DNA of 64,000 bases from RYN-230 sp963837335 (GCA_963837335.1 CAWINS010000044.1:1-64000); one strand, 5' to 3'; positions 38,309 through 47,913 are shown, numbered from the stretch's first letter. Notes: a model not told the origin generated them from the letters alone. Made by a program: numbers and translations.

Positions 38309-38489
38309 GACTTAAGAGGTTACGGACTGCCGTACGCGAGGGAGACCCTGCCAGTGCCCCTATCAGCAGACTCTCCCTCATCTCAGGCGTGAGTGGTTGC
38401 CTGGAGGTGTCCTCACGGCAAGGCGTGAGCGACTCCACGGCCGCGCCGCTCGCAGGCGAACCGATCAGCACATTCAGGAGAAACGTTCA

Positions 38490-39973
38490 GTGACGCTGTT
38501 GATGGCAGATCAGCCACGTACCAGCCGCCATGCGCGAGGCGCTGCCAGCCCTGGGTTCACGCTGGCGGCCGCCGTACTCGGCTTCTTCATGATCACGCTC
38601 GATGCGGTGGTGGTCAACGTCGCCCTGCCGTCAATCCGGCGCGACCTCGGCGGCGGCATCACCGGCCTGCAGTGGGTGGTGGACGGCTACACGCTGATGT
38701 TCGCCGCGCTGCTGCTGTCGGCCGGGGCGCTGTCGGACCGGATCGGCGCGCGGCGCGCGTTCGCGGCCGGGCTCGGCGCTGTTCGTCGCCGCCTCGGCGG
38801 CCTGCGGCGCTGGCGCCCGACCTGGGCGCGCTGGTCGTCGCCCGGTTCGTCCAGGGCGCCGCGGCCGCGGTGATGATGCCGGCGTCAATGGCCCTCATCG
38901 GCCAGGCTACCCGGATCCGGTCCAGCGGGCACGGGCGGTCGCGGTGTGGGCGATGGGCGGCGCGCTCGCGTCCTCGTCCGGCCCGGTGCTGGGCGGTCTC
39001 CTGACGCCTGGTGTCGCTGGCGGATGATCTTCTTCATCAACGTGCCCGTCGGCGCTGGCGGCGCTGCTGCTGCTCGCCCGGGCCGCGCGTTCGCCGCACC
39101 GGCAGGCGCCCGTTCGACTGGGCCGGGCAGGGGACCGCGGTCCTGGCGATGGGCGGCCTCACCTACGGGGCGATCGAGGCCGGCGCCGCGGGCTTCGCCG
39201 CACCCGGGGTGGTGATCGCCTTCGTGGTGGCGGTCGTGGCGCTGGTGGCCTTCCTGGCGCGCAGGCGCGCGGCGCGCACCCGATGGTGCCGCTCGAGCTC
39301 TTCCGGTCGCGCACCGTCTCGGTCGCCGTCGCGGTCGGCTTCGCCTTCATCGTCGGCTACTACGGGCTCCCGTTCGTGATGAGCCTGTACCTGCAGCAGC
39401 TGCGCGGCCTCTCGGCCCTGGCCACCGGCGTGGCGTTCCTGCCGATGATGCTGATCGGCGCCGTCCTGACCCCGTTCAGCGCGCGCATCGCCGAACGGGT
39501 GGGCGCTCGGCTGCTCATCAGCGGCTGGCCTGGTCCTGATGGCGGCCGGGCTGGTCCTCACTCGCCGCCGCCCCGTCGCGCGCCCGTCTGGGCGTCTGGC
39601 CCTGCTCATGGTCCTCGTCGGGCTGGCCGGGCCCCTGGTCGATGCCGCCGGTGACCGCGGTCCTGCTGAACAGCGTCCCAGGCCACCGCGCCGGGCACGG
39701 CCAGCGGCGTGTTCAACACCAGCCGACAGATCGGCGGCGCCCTCGGCGGTCGCGGTCTTCGGTGCGCTGCTCGCCGACCGGGCGACGTTCATGCAGGGCC
39801 TGGCAGATCAGCTTCTGCTCGCCGCCGCGGTCGCGCTCGCGGCGGGAGCGGCCAGCCGTGCTGCTCAAGTCTGCTCACACCGCGCATCGAGCTCGCAGCC
39901 GAGCGGCCTGACCAGCATGCGGGCGAACGTCGGCACCCGCAACGCCTCGAAACAGGAGACACCAGCACGATGA
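38490..39973 (+). pseudogene. MFS drug:H+ antiporter (DHA2/EmrB-like), heavily frameshifted
   Basis: Joined segments give a 14-helix EmrB/QacA-type exporter. Helix 1 is in FFMITLDAVVVNVALPSIRR and then GLQWVVDGYTLMFAALLL. Later parts are VARFVQGAAAAVMMPASMAL, FFINVPVG and SRTVSVAVAVGFAFIVGYYG. The GTG at 38490 follows AGGAG. Many single-base shifts fall between about 38775 and 39860. The last frame ends in ATGA shared with the DUF2255 gene at 39970, which supports an operon. Confidence 0.75.
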
Positions 39974-40339
39974 AAGCAACTGGACCGCCGAGGAACTCGA
40001 TGCCATCGGCGCATCGGACGAGCGGCAGATCGCCGTGCTCCGGCCCGACGGCTCGCTGCGGCCCTACACCACGATCTGGGTCGTCCGGGTCGGCGAGGAC
40101 CTTTACGTGCGCTCCTACCGGGGCCGCGATGGCATCTGGTTCCAGTCGGCACACGCGGCCCGCGGGCCGTATCCGGGCCGCCGGAATCGACCGTGACGTC
40201 ACCTTCTCCGACCGATCGCGCCGACATGGCGCCATCGACCGGCGTGCCGCGGTCAGTACGCCCGGTACGCCAGCACCTACGTGCCCCGATGATCAGCCCT
40301 GAAGCCAGGGCAGCGACCCTGCGGCTCACTCCCCGCTGA
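39970..40339 (+). pseudogene. DUF2255 family protein, several frameshifts
   Basis: Joined segments read MKAT-WTAEELDAIGASDERQIAV, LRPYTTIWVVRVGEDLYVRS, RDGIWFQSA, then RIRAAGIDRDVTFSD and an ending near PEARAATLRLTPR. These match DUF2255 proteins (about 120 residues, unknown function). At least three single-base breaks occur (about 39982, 40165 and 40245-40290). It starts within the ATGA shared with the MFS gene. Confidence 0.7.
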
Positions 40340-40416
40340 CGGGAGCGGGCGGAGCGGCGCCCTACAACCAGAGCCCTTTCAGATCGCCCTCAAGATTCAG
40401 CGAAAGGAAATCGACC

Positions 40417-41446
40417 ATGCGAGGAGCAATGCTCTACGCCCCCGCGCGACGTGCGCTTCGAGGAGCGCGCCGACCCGACAGATCATCGAACCGACCGACG
40501 CCATCATCCGGCTGTCGGCGACCTGCGTGTGCGGGTCCGACCTGTGGCCCTACCGCGGCATCGAGCCGTCGACGGGCCCGCCCCGATGGGCCACGAGTAC
40601 GGCGGCATCGTCGAGGAGGTCGGCAGCGACGGTCACGCACCATCAAGCCCGGCCAGTTCGTCGTCGGCTCGTTCTTCGCCTCCGACAACACCTGCCCGAT
40701 CTGCCGGGCCGGCTACCAGACCCGCTGCGTGCACGCCGAGCTCATGGGCGCGATCGGCACCCAGGCGCAGTACGCTGCGCATCCCGCTGGCCGACGGCAC
40801 CCTGGTCGCCACCCCGGAGCTCCCGGCCGACGACCTGATCCCGAGCCTGCTCGCCGCCTCCGACGTGCTCGGCACCGGCTGGTTCGCCGCCGTCGCCGCC
40901 GAGGCCGGCCCGGGCAAGACCGTCGCGGTCGTCGGCGACGGCGCGGTCGGCCTGCTCGGCGTGCTCGCCGCCAAGCAGCTGGGCGCCGAGCGGATCATCG
41001 CGATGAGCCGCCACGAGCCGCGCCAGCAGCTGGCCCGCGAGTTCGGCGCGACCGACATCGTCACCGAACGCGGCGACGAGGGCGTGGCCGCGGATCAAGG
41101 AGCTCACCGACGGGCTCGGCGCGCACTCGGTCATCGAGGCCGTCGGCACCCAGGAGTCGATGATGCAGGCCATCCGCTCCACCCGCCCCGGCGGGCACGT
41201 CGGCTACGTCGGCGTCGCCCACGGCGTCGAGCTGCCCGGCGAGGAGCTGTTCTTCTCCGGACGTCCATCTGCACGGCGGCCCCGCCCCGGTGCGCCGCTT
41301 CCTGCCCGAGCTGATCGACCTGATCTGGAACCGCGACGATCGACCCCGGCAAGGTCTTCGACCTCGAGCTGCCCCTCGAGCAGGTCGCCGAGGGCTACCG
41401 GGCCATGGACGAGCGCCGCGCGATCAAGACGCTCCTGCGCACCTAA
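40417..41446 (+). pseudogene. Zinc-dependent alcohol dehydrogenase, several frameshifts
   Basis: Joined segments give a medium-chain dehydrogenase of about 345 residues. The catalytic zinc site is in CVCGSDLWPYRGI and GHEYGGIVEEVG. The structural zinc site includes CPICRAGYQTRC, and the Rossmann motif is VVGDGAVGLLGVLAAKQLGA. The ending EGYRAMDERRAIKTLLRT reaches TAA at 41444. Breaks lie near 40450, 40480, 40585, 40640, 40780, 41090, 41265 and 41340. ATG at 40417. Probably in one operon with the MFS and DUF2255 genes. Confidence 0.78.
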
Positions 41447-41680
41447 CCCTGCGGTCGTTCCACGCTCGATGAGGCAGCCTCAGACGGGTGAGTGGCTGTT
41501 AATTGATGACACTAGTTGTCGATAACTGCTTTTCTCTAGCACTCAGTGATGAGCGCTTCCAGTTATCCGTAAAAGTGAACGCGGGCCCAATGAAGCAAGA
41601 TATTCTTAATGGACCCAATATCTGTGGACCGGGCGCGGTCCGGCGACCAATACTGGTCGGAATAGCGTTTGCAGCAGCGG
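41447..41680. other. AT-richer intergenic region before mobC, candidate oriT
   Basis: This 234-bp gap is clearly less GC-rich than the rest of the element. It contains GGACCG-GGCG-CGGTCC (41626-41641), a 6-bp hairpin, and GATATT..AATATC (41599-41604/41617-41622). Origins of transfer typically lie directly upstream of the relaxosome genes. The nick site cannot be assigned from sequence alone. Confidence 0.45.
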
Positions 41681-42100
41681 ATGGTGGTCGTGCGGAGCAA
41701 TGCGGACGAGAAGCGAGTACCGGCTGGACGACGGTACCGCCAGCCTGCGCCGCGCCCGCACCGAGTGAAGTTCTTCCTGGCCGACGAGGAGTTAGCCGAT
41801 CTGAGCGATGCGGCCAGCCATGCTGGGCTGGCTAACGGAGCCTTTGCCGCTGAGGCTGCGCTCGCGGTCGCCCGGGGCTCGGCGGCTCCAGTCGGCTCAC
41901 CGCTAAGGGATGCGCTGGTTGAGTTGATGCGGGCTACCGGGCTGGTGCGCCGGATCGGGGTCAACCTCAATCAGGCCGTTGCCCGGCTCAACTCCACCGG
42001 CCAACGTGGCGAGGATTTGGGTCCGGCAGCGGAAATGTGCAGCCGGGTGATCCAGCGGCTTGATGATGCTGCGGAGCAGGTTCGGCGGAGCATTCCGTGA
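41681..42100 (+). CDS. MobC-like relaxosome accessory protein
   Basis: About 139 residues. The N-terminus is basic. A ribbon-helix-helix-like part follows (RVKFFLADEELADLSDAASH, AGLANGAFAAEAAL), then the MobC motif VELMRATGLVRRIGVNLNQA. MobC proteins melt oriT and assist the relaxase. Start uncertain: ATG at 41681 or TTG at 41669. The stop is 19 bases before the relaxase start. Confidence 0.82.
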   Translation: MVVVRSNADEKRVPAGRRYRQPAPRPHRVKFFLADEELADLSDAASHAGLANGAFAAEAALAVARGSAAPVGSPLRDALVELMRATGLVRRIGVNLNQAVARLNSTGQRGEDLGPAAEMCSRVIQRLDDAAEQVRRSIP

Positions 42101-42119
42101 GTGCGCCGGGAGCGTTCCG

Positions 42120-43667
42120 TTGATTGGGAAGGTGCTTCGCGGAACGCGGGTCGCTGGGCTCATCTGGTACCTGTATGGCCCGGGTTGGCGGGAGGAGCAC
42201 ACCGATCCGCACCTGGTCGCCGGTTGGCGAGATCCGGAGGAACTGGAACCGTCGCTCCGAGCCGACGGAACGCGGGACTTCCGGCGGATCAACGGATTAT
42301 TGCATCAGCCGCTTGCCGGGCTCGGTCGGCGCGGGTTCGACAAGCCGGTATGGCATTGCGTGGCGCGGGCTGCTCCGGATGATCCGGTTCTCTCCGATAT
42401 CCAGTGGGCACGGGTCGCGGAAGAGATCATGCACCGAACTGGCCTGTCACGTTACGGCGACGACGAGGCGGTGCGCTGGATCGCGGTCCGGCACGCCCCG
42501 GATCATGTACACATCGTTGCCACGCTCGCGAGGCAGGACGGGACCAGGCCGCGGATCTGGAACGACTTCTTTCGCGTTCGTGAGGCTTGCCAGGCGGTCG
42601 AGCGACGGTACGGGCTGCGGGTCACCGCATCGGGGGATCGGACGGCGGGACGTCGGCCGACCCGGGCGGAGAACGAGCACGCGCGGCGGCGCGGCTGGGA
42701 GGAGCCTGCTCGCACCACGCTCAGGCGCGCGGTCCACACGGCCGCCGCGGGCGCGAGTAGCGAGCAGGAGTTCTTCGCCCGGCTGGAGGCGGCTGGGCTG
42801 CTCGTCCGGAAGCGGTTCGGTCAGCGCGACCCGGGTCAGGTGACCGGATACGCGGTGGCCTGCCCCGGCTACGTGAACGGCCAGGGCGCGCCGGTGTGGT
42901 TCGGTGGCGGGAAGCTCGCGGCCGATCTCACGCTGCCGAAGCTCCGTCAACGGTGGCTCTCCAGGGACCGGCCATCGACGCCAAACGCCCGTCCTGGCGC
43001 CCGGCTGAGCGCCGAGGAACGCCACCACATCTGGAACGGCGCAAGTAATACTGCCGCGTGGGCTACCCACACGATCCGGTCGCGCGCCTACACCGATCCG
43101 GCAGCGGCTGCCGACGCGGCCTGGGCCGCCTCTGACGCCCTACACGTCGCCGCTGATGTCATGGGCAGTCGGACGCTCCGGCAGGCGGCAGACAGCTAAG
43201 CCCGGGCAGCTCGCTGCGGCTTCGGTCGCATCCCTCAGCCGACACCAACGGGGAACAGACTGCGGGCCACGGCTCGGCTGCTGGCGTTCGCGGCGACGTT
43301 TGGCGATGAGGACCAGGCCGCAGTGCTGATGCTTGTCGCGAAGCTCGCCGAGCTTGCCGTCGCTGTGGCCGAGCTGCGAGAGGCGCAGCGGCACGCGGCG
43401 CAGGCTTCGGCTGCCCGCGCTGCAGCCGAACGCCTCCATGTAGCGGCCTGCTCAGGACCGTTCCGAGGCCGATCGGCTTACGCGAAATCCACAGTGCGCC
43501 CGCATCGCCGGGCGAGAACCGCTGCGGACCTCGCGGGGCTCGACTTCCCGGCCGGGGCCAACCCGGCCCGAAGGGCACCGCCCGGCAGCTCACAGCAAGG
43601 ACCGGCCCAGGCACCCGCGCCGCGTCGCGCCAGTCAACCACGGAGACCGCGCGGGCCCAGCCCGTAG
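42120..43667 (+). pseudogene. Relaxase/mobilization nuclease interrupted by an in-frame TAA at 43197
   Basis: Starts at TTG 42120 with GGGAG upstream, giving IGKVLRGTRVAGLIWYLYGP, the usual start of actinobacterial relaxases. The histidine triad region VRHAPDHVHIVATLARQDG is intact. The reading meets TAA at 43197-43199, after LRQAADS. The same frame continues without a shift as ARAARCGFGRIPQPTPTGNR, then LAELAVAVAELREAQRHAAQ to 43667. That is typical relaxase C-terminus, so a Tyr codon probably became a stop. The N-terminal 359 residues alone may keep nicking activity. Confidence 0.82.
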
Positions 43668-43734
43668 CGCGAGCCACGCACGGAGCAATCAGGCGGCCGG
43701 ACGTCGTAAGCATGACACGGAGGTCCACCGGCTG

Positions 43735-43798
43735 ACGGTCAAGAGCAAAATCTGCCGCGATTTGACGTCCGATCTCACGGTCAAATGACGGTCAAATG
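43735..43798 (+). repeat. 11-bp repeats inside the right end (candidate integrase arm sites)
   Basis: ACGGTCAAATG occurs twice in tandem (43777-43787, 43788-43798). A shorter match, ACGGTCAAG, is at 43735-43743. The tandem pair has the same orientation as the pair inside the left end. Confidence 0.6.
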
Positions 43799-43851
43799 AT
43801 CAAGGGCCCGGTCATCTACGGCTGTGTAGAAACCCGTCCTACCTGGAATTA

Positions 43852-43900
43852 CTGGTCGGGGTGGCCGGATTTGAACCGGCGGCCTCTTCGTCCCGAACGA
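43852..43900. repeat. Right attachment site (attR), within the intact tRNA-Pro
   Basis: 49-bp sequence identical to 33503-33551. It spans from one base beyond the tRNA CCA end to the 5' side of the anticodon stem and forms the 3' half of the functional tRNA gene. Confidence 0.92.
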
Positions 43901-43929
43901 AGCGCGCTGCCAAGCTGCGCCACACCCCG
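43853..43929 (-). tRNA. tRNA-Pro (anticodon CGG)
   Basis: Read from the complement. The acceptor stem is CGGGGTG/CACCCCG, discriminator A, with CCA encoded (43853-43855). The anticodon stem-loop is CTTCG-TTCGGGA-CGAAG with anticodon CGG, decoding CCG. The T-loop is GTTCAAATC. Its 3' half is duplicated at 33503-33551 as the left junction of the integrated element, whose insertion restored this gene. Confidence 0.95.
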
Positions 43930-43988
43930 CCGGCCAGTTCGGGGCCTAGACCCCCGGGGCGGCCGATTTCCCCGGAACCTCCGGCAGT

Positions 43989-44921
43989 CTAGCCGATCCG
44001 CGGCACCAGCGTGAGCAGCGTGGCTTCCGGCCGGCAGGCGAATCGGACCGGGGCCCACGGTGAGGTGCCCAGCCCGGCCGACACATGCAGCCAGGGCCGG
44101 GTGTCAGGCTCCCCGAAGTCCGGCTCAGCGGCCGGGTACCGGTGCAGCCCGCTGACCCGCTCCCGGTCGATGCCGCAGTTGGTGACCAGGGCGCCGTAGA
44201 ACGGGACACGCAACTGGCCGCCATGAGTGTGGCCCGCCAGCAGCAGGTCGTAACCGTCCGCGGTGAACTGATCGAGCACCCGCGGCTCCGGCGAGTGCAT
44301 CACGCCCAGCCGAAGGTCTGCGCCGGGATCTGCTGGCCCGGCGATTTCCTGGTAACGATCGCGCTTGGTGTGCGAGTCGTGCACCCCGCCAACCTCGATG
44401 TCCAGGTCACCGGCCTTGACCCGGCCGCGGCGGTTGTTCACGTCGAGCCACCCGGCCGCGGCCATGCCCTCCCCCAGTTCGGCCCAGGGCAGGTCCGGGA
44501 TGTGCCGCAGATGCTCGTTGCTGCTGTCGCGCCACAGGTACCGCAGCGGGTTCTTGGGGATCGGCGAGTACAGGTCGTTGGATCCGTACACGAACACCCC
44601 AGGCCGGTCCAGCAGCGGGCCGAGCGCGTCCAGGAATGGCTCGACCGCCCGGCCGCTGGCGATGGAATCGCCGGTGTTCACCACCAGATCGGGCGCCAGC
44701 GCGTCCAGCGACCTGATCCAGGACATCAGCCGGTGGCGGCCGGGCGTCAGGTGCGCGTCGGAGATGTGCAGCACGCGCAGGGGCGCCGCTCCGGCGGGGA
44801 GCACGGGAACGTCGCGGCGGCGCAGGGCGAACCAGTTCCGCTCGGCGACCGAGCCGTACGCGAAGGCTGTCCCGCCCAGCACGGCCGCGGTCCCGAGGGC
44901 CTGGAGGGCTCGTGATCGCAT
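43989..44921 (-). CDS. Metallophosphoesterase
   Basis: 310 residues, with an N-terminal hydrophobic segment (LGTAAVLGGTAFAYGSVAER) that may anchor it. Metal-site motifs are HISDAHL, VVNTGDSI and GHTHGGQL. The usual GNHD box reads GSNDLY. Likely a membrane-associated phosphodiesterase of unknown substrate. GTG or ATG start at 44921. Confidence 0.9.
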   Translation of the reverse strand: MRSRALQALGTAAVLGGTAFAYGSVAERNWFALRRRDVPVLPAGAAPLRVLHISDAHLTPGRHRLMSWIRSLDALAPDLVVNTGDSIASGRAVEPFLDALGPLLDRPGVFVYGSNDLYSPIPKNPLRYLWRDSSNEHLRHIPDLPWAELGEGMAAAGWLDVNNRRGRVKAGDLDIEVGGVHDSHTKRDRYQEIAGPADPGADLRLGVMHSPEPRVLDQFTADGYDLLLAGHTHGGQLRVPFYGALVTNCGIDRERVSGLHRYPAAEPDFGEPDTRPWLHVSAGLGTSPWAPVRFACRPEATLLTLVPRIG

Positions 44922-45083
44922 CCCACTATGGTGCCATGCCCGCGCCGTGCGCGGTCCGCTACTGAATGCACGTGGATGGCCGGGCTGGGCCGGTGGTGTT
45001 CGTTATCGATGCTGTCGAGCCCGTGCGTGGCGCGCTGCGCGGGCGGGCAGCGGGCGCGCTTGCGGACAGGGCAGGATGGACCC

Positions 45084-45545
45084 ATGGCAGCACTCAAGGA
45101 CCAGTTGCGGGCCGATCTCACCGCCTCGATGAAGGCCCGTGACGAGGTCAGGACCCGCACCCTGCGGATGGCGCTGACCGCCGTGTCCACGGCCGAAGTC
45201 GCCGGAAGCACCTCCCGCGAGCTCAGCGACGACGAAGTGGTCACGGTGCTGACCAGGGAGGCCAAGCGGCGGCGGGAAGCCGCGGACGCCTTCGCGGCGG
45301 CCGGCCGGACGGAGCAGGCCTCGGCGGAGCGGGCCGAGGGCGAGGTGCTCGACGGCTACCTCCCGGCCCAGCTGGGCGACGACGAGATCGCCGCGATCGT
45401 GACGGCCGGCATCCAGCAGACGGGCGCCAGCGGCATGAAGGCCATGGGCCAGGTCATGAAGGTGGTCACCCCGCAGACCGCGGGGCGCGCGGACGGCGGC
45501 CGGGTCGCCGCCGAGGTCCGCCGCCAGCTGGCTAGCCAGGACTAG
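45084..45545 (+). CDS. GatB/YqeY domain-containing protein
   Basis: 153 residues from ATG at 45084. It matches YqeY proteins through LKDQLRADLTASMKARDEVR and EGEVLDGYLPAQLGDDEIAA. The GAT-B tail-like domain suggests a tRNA-linked role, but the function is unproven. It is divergent from the metallophosphoesterase gene. Confidence 0.93.
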   Translation: MAALKDQLRADLTASMKARDEVRTRTLRMALTAVSTAEVAGSTSRELSDDEVVTVLTREAKRRREAADAFAAAGRTEQASAERAEGEVLDGYLPAQLGDDEIAAIVTAGIQQTGASGMKAMGQVMKVVTPQTAGRADGGRVAAEVRRQLASQD

Positions 45546-45634
45546 TCAGGGACTAGTCACCCCAGATCAAACCCGCAAAATCCGCTCTAACGGGCCTCAG
45601 CTGGTCCCGTTCCCCGGTTCCGGGAGGCGGGCCG

Positions 45635-47913
45635 CTAGTTAGAGGGCGGCCCGCCGCCGTTGCCGTTCCCAGGGCCGGGGCCGCCGCCGTTGCCGGGCCC
45701 GCCGTTGCCGGGCCCGCCGCCGTTGCCGGGCCCGGGACCGTGGCCGCCGCCCTTGCCGGGCTTCTTCGGCGGGGCCGGGTTGTTCACGCCGGTGCCCATC
45801 GACCAGAGCTCGCCGGGGATGTCAGCCATGACGAAGCCCGGGGCCGGATTGGCCAGGTTCGCGTTCATGAACGTCATATGCCAGGTGTGCGCGGGCGCGT
45901 CGGCGCCGAACATCTCGCCGGGGCAACCTAGCCGGTAGCAGGAGCCGGTGACGCCGATCCATCGGGAACTTGACCGGGTCTGTCGGGTTGTACACGGACA
46001 CGTAGCCGGCCAGATCGGGGGTGTACCCGCCAAACGCGGCGTAGTCGAAGTTGTCCGACGTGCCCGTCTTGCCCGCCGCGGGCCGCCCGATGCCCAGGCC
46101 CGCCGCGGTCCCGACGGTCAGCACGCTCTGCAGGACGTAACTGGCCGCGTCGGCGACACCGGCGGGCATGGCCTGGTGGCAGTGCGGCTTCTGGACTGGA
46201 AGCCGGGCCCCGGTCCCGCTGATGATCCTGGCCACGGCGATCGGCGTGCAGTACATGCCGCGGGCGGCCACGGTCGCGTAGGCCGCGGCCATGCTCATCG
46301 GGGACACGTTGATCGAGCCGAGGGTGAAGGACGGGATGTCATCGGCGGGCGGATTGTCGTGGCCGTCCCACTTCAGCAGCGACCTGCCGTCCGCCCGGGT
46401 CACGCCCATCGCGGCGGCCGTCTTGACCACGTTGCACAGGCCGACCTTGCGCTCCAGCATGCCGAAGTAGATGTTCACCGACTGGGCGGTGGCGTTGTAC
46501 AGGCTGAACCCGCCCTTTTCTGACCTCGAGTCGTTGATCACGTGCCAGGGCCCGGTCGGCTCGACCCTTGCAGTTGGTGAACCCGGTCAGGGTCGTGGCC
46601 GCCGGGACGGTCTGCGGGAACCCGAACGGCACGCCCTGCTCCAGGGCGGTGATCAGGGTGAACAGCTTGGACGAGGAGCCGGTCTGCACCCCCACCCCGC
46701 CGTCGTACGGGGTGTTCACCGCGTAGTCCACGGTGGTCTGGTTCTTCCCGAAGCCGTAGGACCGGTCGTTGGCGATGGCCTTGATGTTCCCGGATCCGGG
46801 CTGGATAAGGACCTCGGAGTCCGCGTTAGCACCCGGGTTGGCCCCGTTGGGCGGCTGCGGCACCATGTAGTTCACCGCCTGCTTGGCGGCGTGCTCGTCC
46901 TTCCGGCTCAGCGTGGTGTAGATCTTCAGGCCCCCGGTGGTGTTCAGGGTGTTCCAGGCCTGGGAGAAGGCGTTGTCCTGCTTCAGCAGCGAGAACACGT
47001 AGTCACAGAAGAACGCCGCGCTCCTGGCCGAGCCGCTGGTGCAGCCGGACTGCAGCGGGGACAGGTGCAGTCTGAGTCCCTGCTTGCCGACGGCCACCGC
47101 GCGCGCCTGGGTGATGATGTGCAGCTGGGCCATCCGGGCCAGCACCACATTGCGCCGCTTGATCACCGCCTTGGGGTTGGTGACGGGATTGTCGAGCGAC
47201 GGGTTCTCCACCATCCCGGCCAGCATGGCCGCCTGGGGCAGGGTCAGCTGGGCCGCGGTGGTGTCGAAGTACCGCTCGGCGGCGGCCCCGACCCCGACCG
47301 CCTGGTTGCCGTAGAAGGTGCCGAAGAACGCGGCGTTGAGGTAGCCCGCCAGGATCTGGTCCTTCGTCATCTTCCCCTCGACGTCGATGGCCAGCCGCAG
47401 TTCCTTGATCTTGCGGCTCAGCGTCTCCGAGGTAGCCTCTTCGGCCATCTTGGTGTTCGGCGCGGTCAGGATGAGCGCGTTCTTCACGTACTGCTGGGTG
47501 AGCGTGGACCCGCCCTGGACCTGCTTGTGCTCGAGGTCATAGACGACGGCCCGGAGCGTGCCGCGGACGTCGATGGCCCCGTGCTGGTAGAACCGGGAGT
47601 CCTCGATGGCCACGATGGCCTTGCGCATCACGGGCGAGATCTGATTGAAGGTGACCGGCTCCCGGTCGATGCCGCGCGGGTAGAAGTACGCCAGCAGGTG
47701 GCCTCTGCTGTCCAGGATTTCGGAGCGAACGGGCAGCTGGCCGATGACGCCGGCCTTCATGGTGTTGAAGCTGTTCGTCTCGTTGCGGGTCACGAGCCCG
47801 ACCGCGCCCACCGCCGGGACCGCCAGGCCTCCCGCGAGCAGGCCAGCGACCACGGCATACAGGATGATGCGCGCGACGATGCCGACCTTCGCGAAGGCTC
47901 CAGGTGTCAACAC
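45635..47913 (-). CDS. Bifunctional penicillin-binding protein, PonA2-like (two frameshifts)
   Basis: About 760 residues from GTG at 47913. It has an N-terminal membrane anchor (IILYAVVAGLLAGGLAVPAV). The glycosyltransferase-51 domain has AIEDSRFYQHGAIDVRGTLR and GGSTLTQQYVKN. The transpeptidase has SSSKLFTLITALEQG (SxxK), and the KTG box is in AGKTGTSDNFDYA. Breaks lie near 46560 and 45957. The tail is a Gly/Pro/Asn-rich repeat ending at 45635. Synthesises and cross-links peptidoglycan outside the membrane. Divergent from the WhiB gene, as PonA2/WhiB4 in mycobacteria. Confidence 0.9.

Larger units (their letters stand above)
33503..43900. mobile_element. 10.35-kb integrative, probably mobilizable element in tRNA-Pro(CGG)
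   Basis: Bounded by a perfect 49-bp direct repeat (33503-33551 and 43852-43900) that equals the 3' half of the tRNA-Pro gene. A tyrosine integrase starts 164 bases inside the left repeat. MobC-like and relaxase genes sit near the right end, with tandem 11-bp repeats inside both ends. Cargo includes XRE-DUF5753/DUF397/ATP-binding regulators and a frameshift-riddled set of cupin, XRE, MFS, DUF2255 and alcohol dehydrogenase genes. No replication protein, FtsK/TraB translocase or type IV secretion gene was found, so transfer would need a helper. The right junction keeps the tRNA gene intact. Confidence 0.9.

Noticed and set aside
38309..38489. Clear operator between the MmyB-type XRE gene and the MFS gene
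   Set aside because: I found no convincing inverted repeat, and local sequence accuracy is doubtful.
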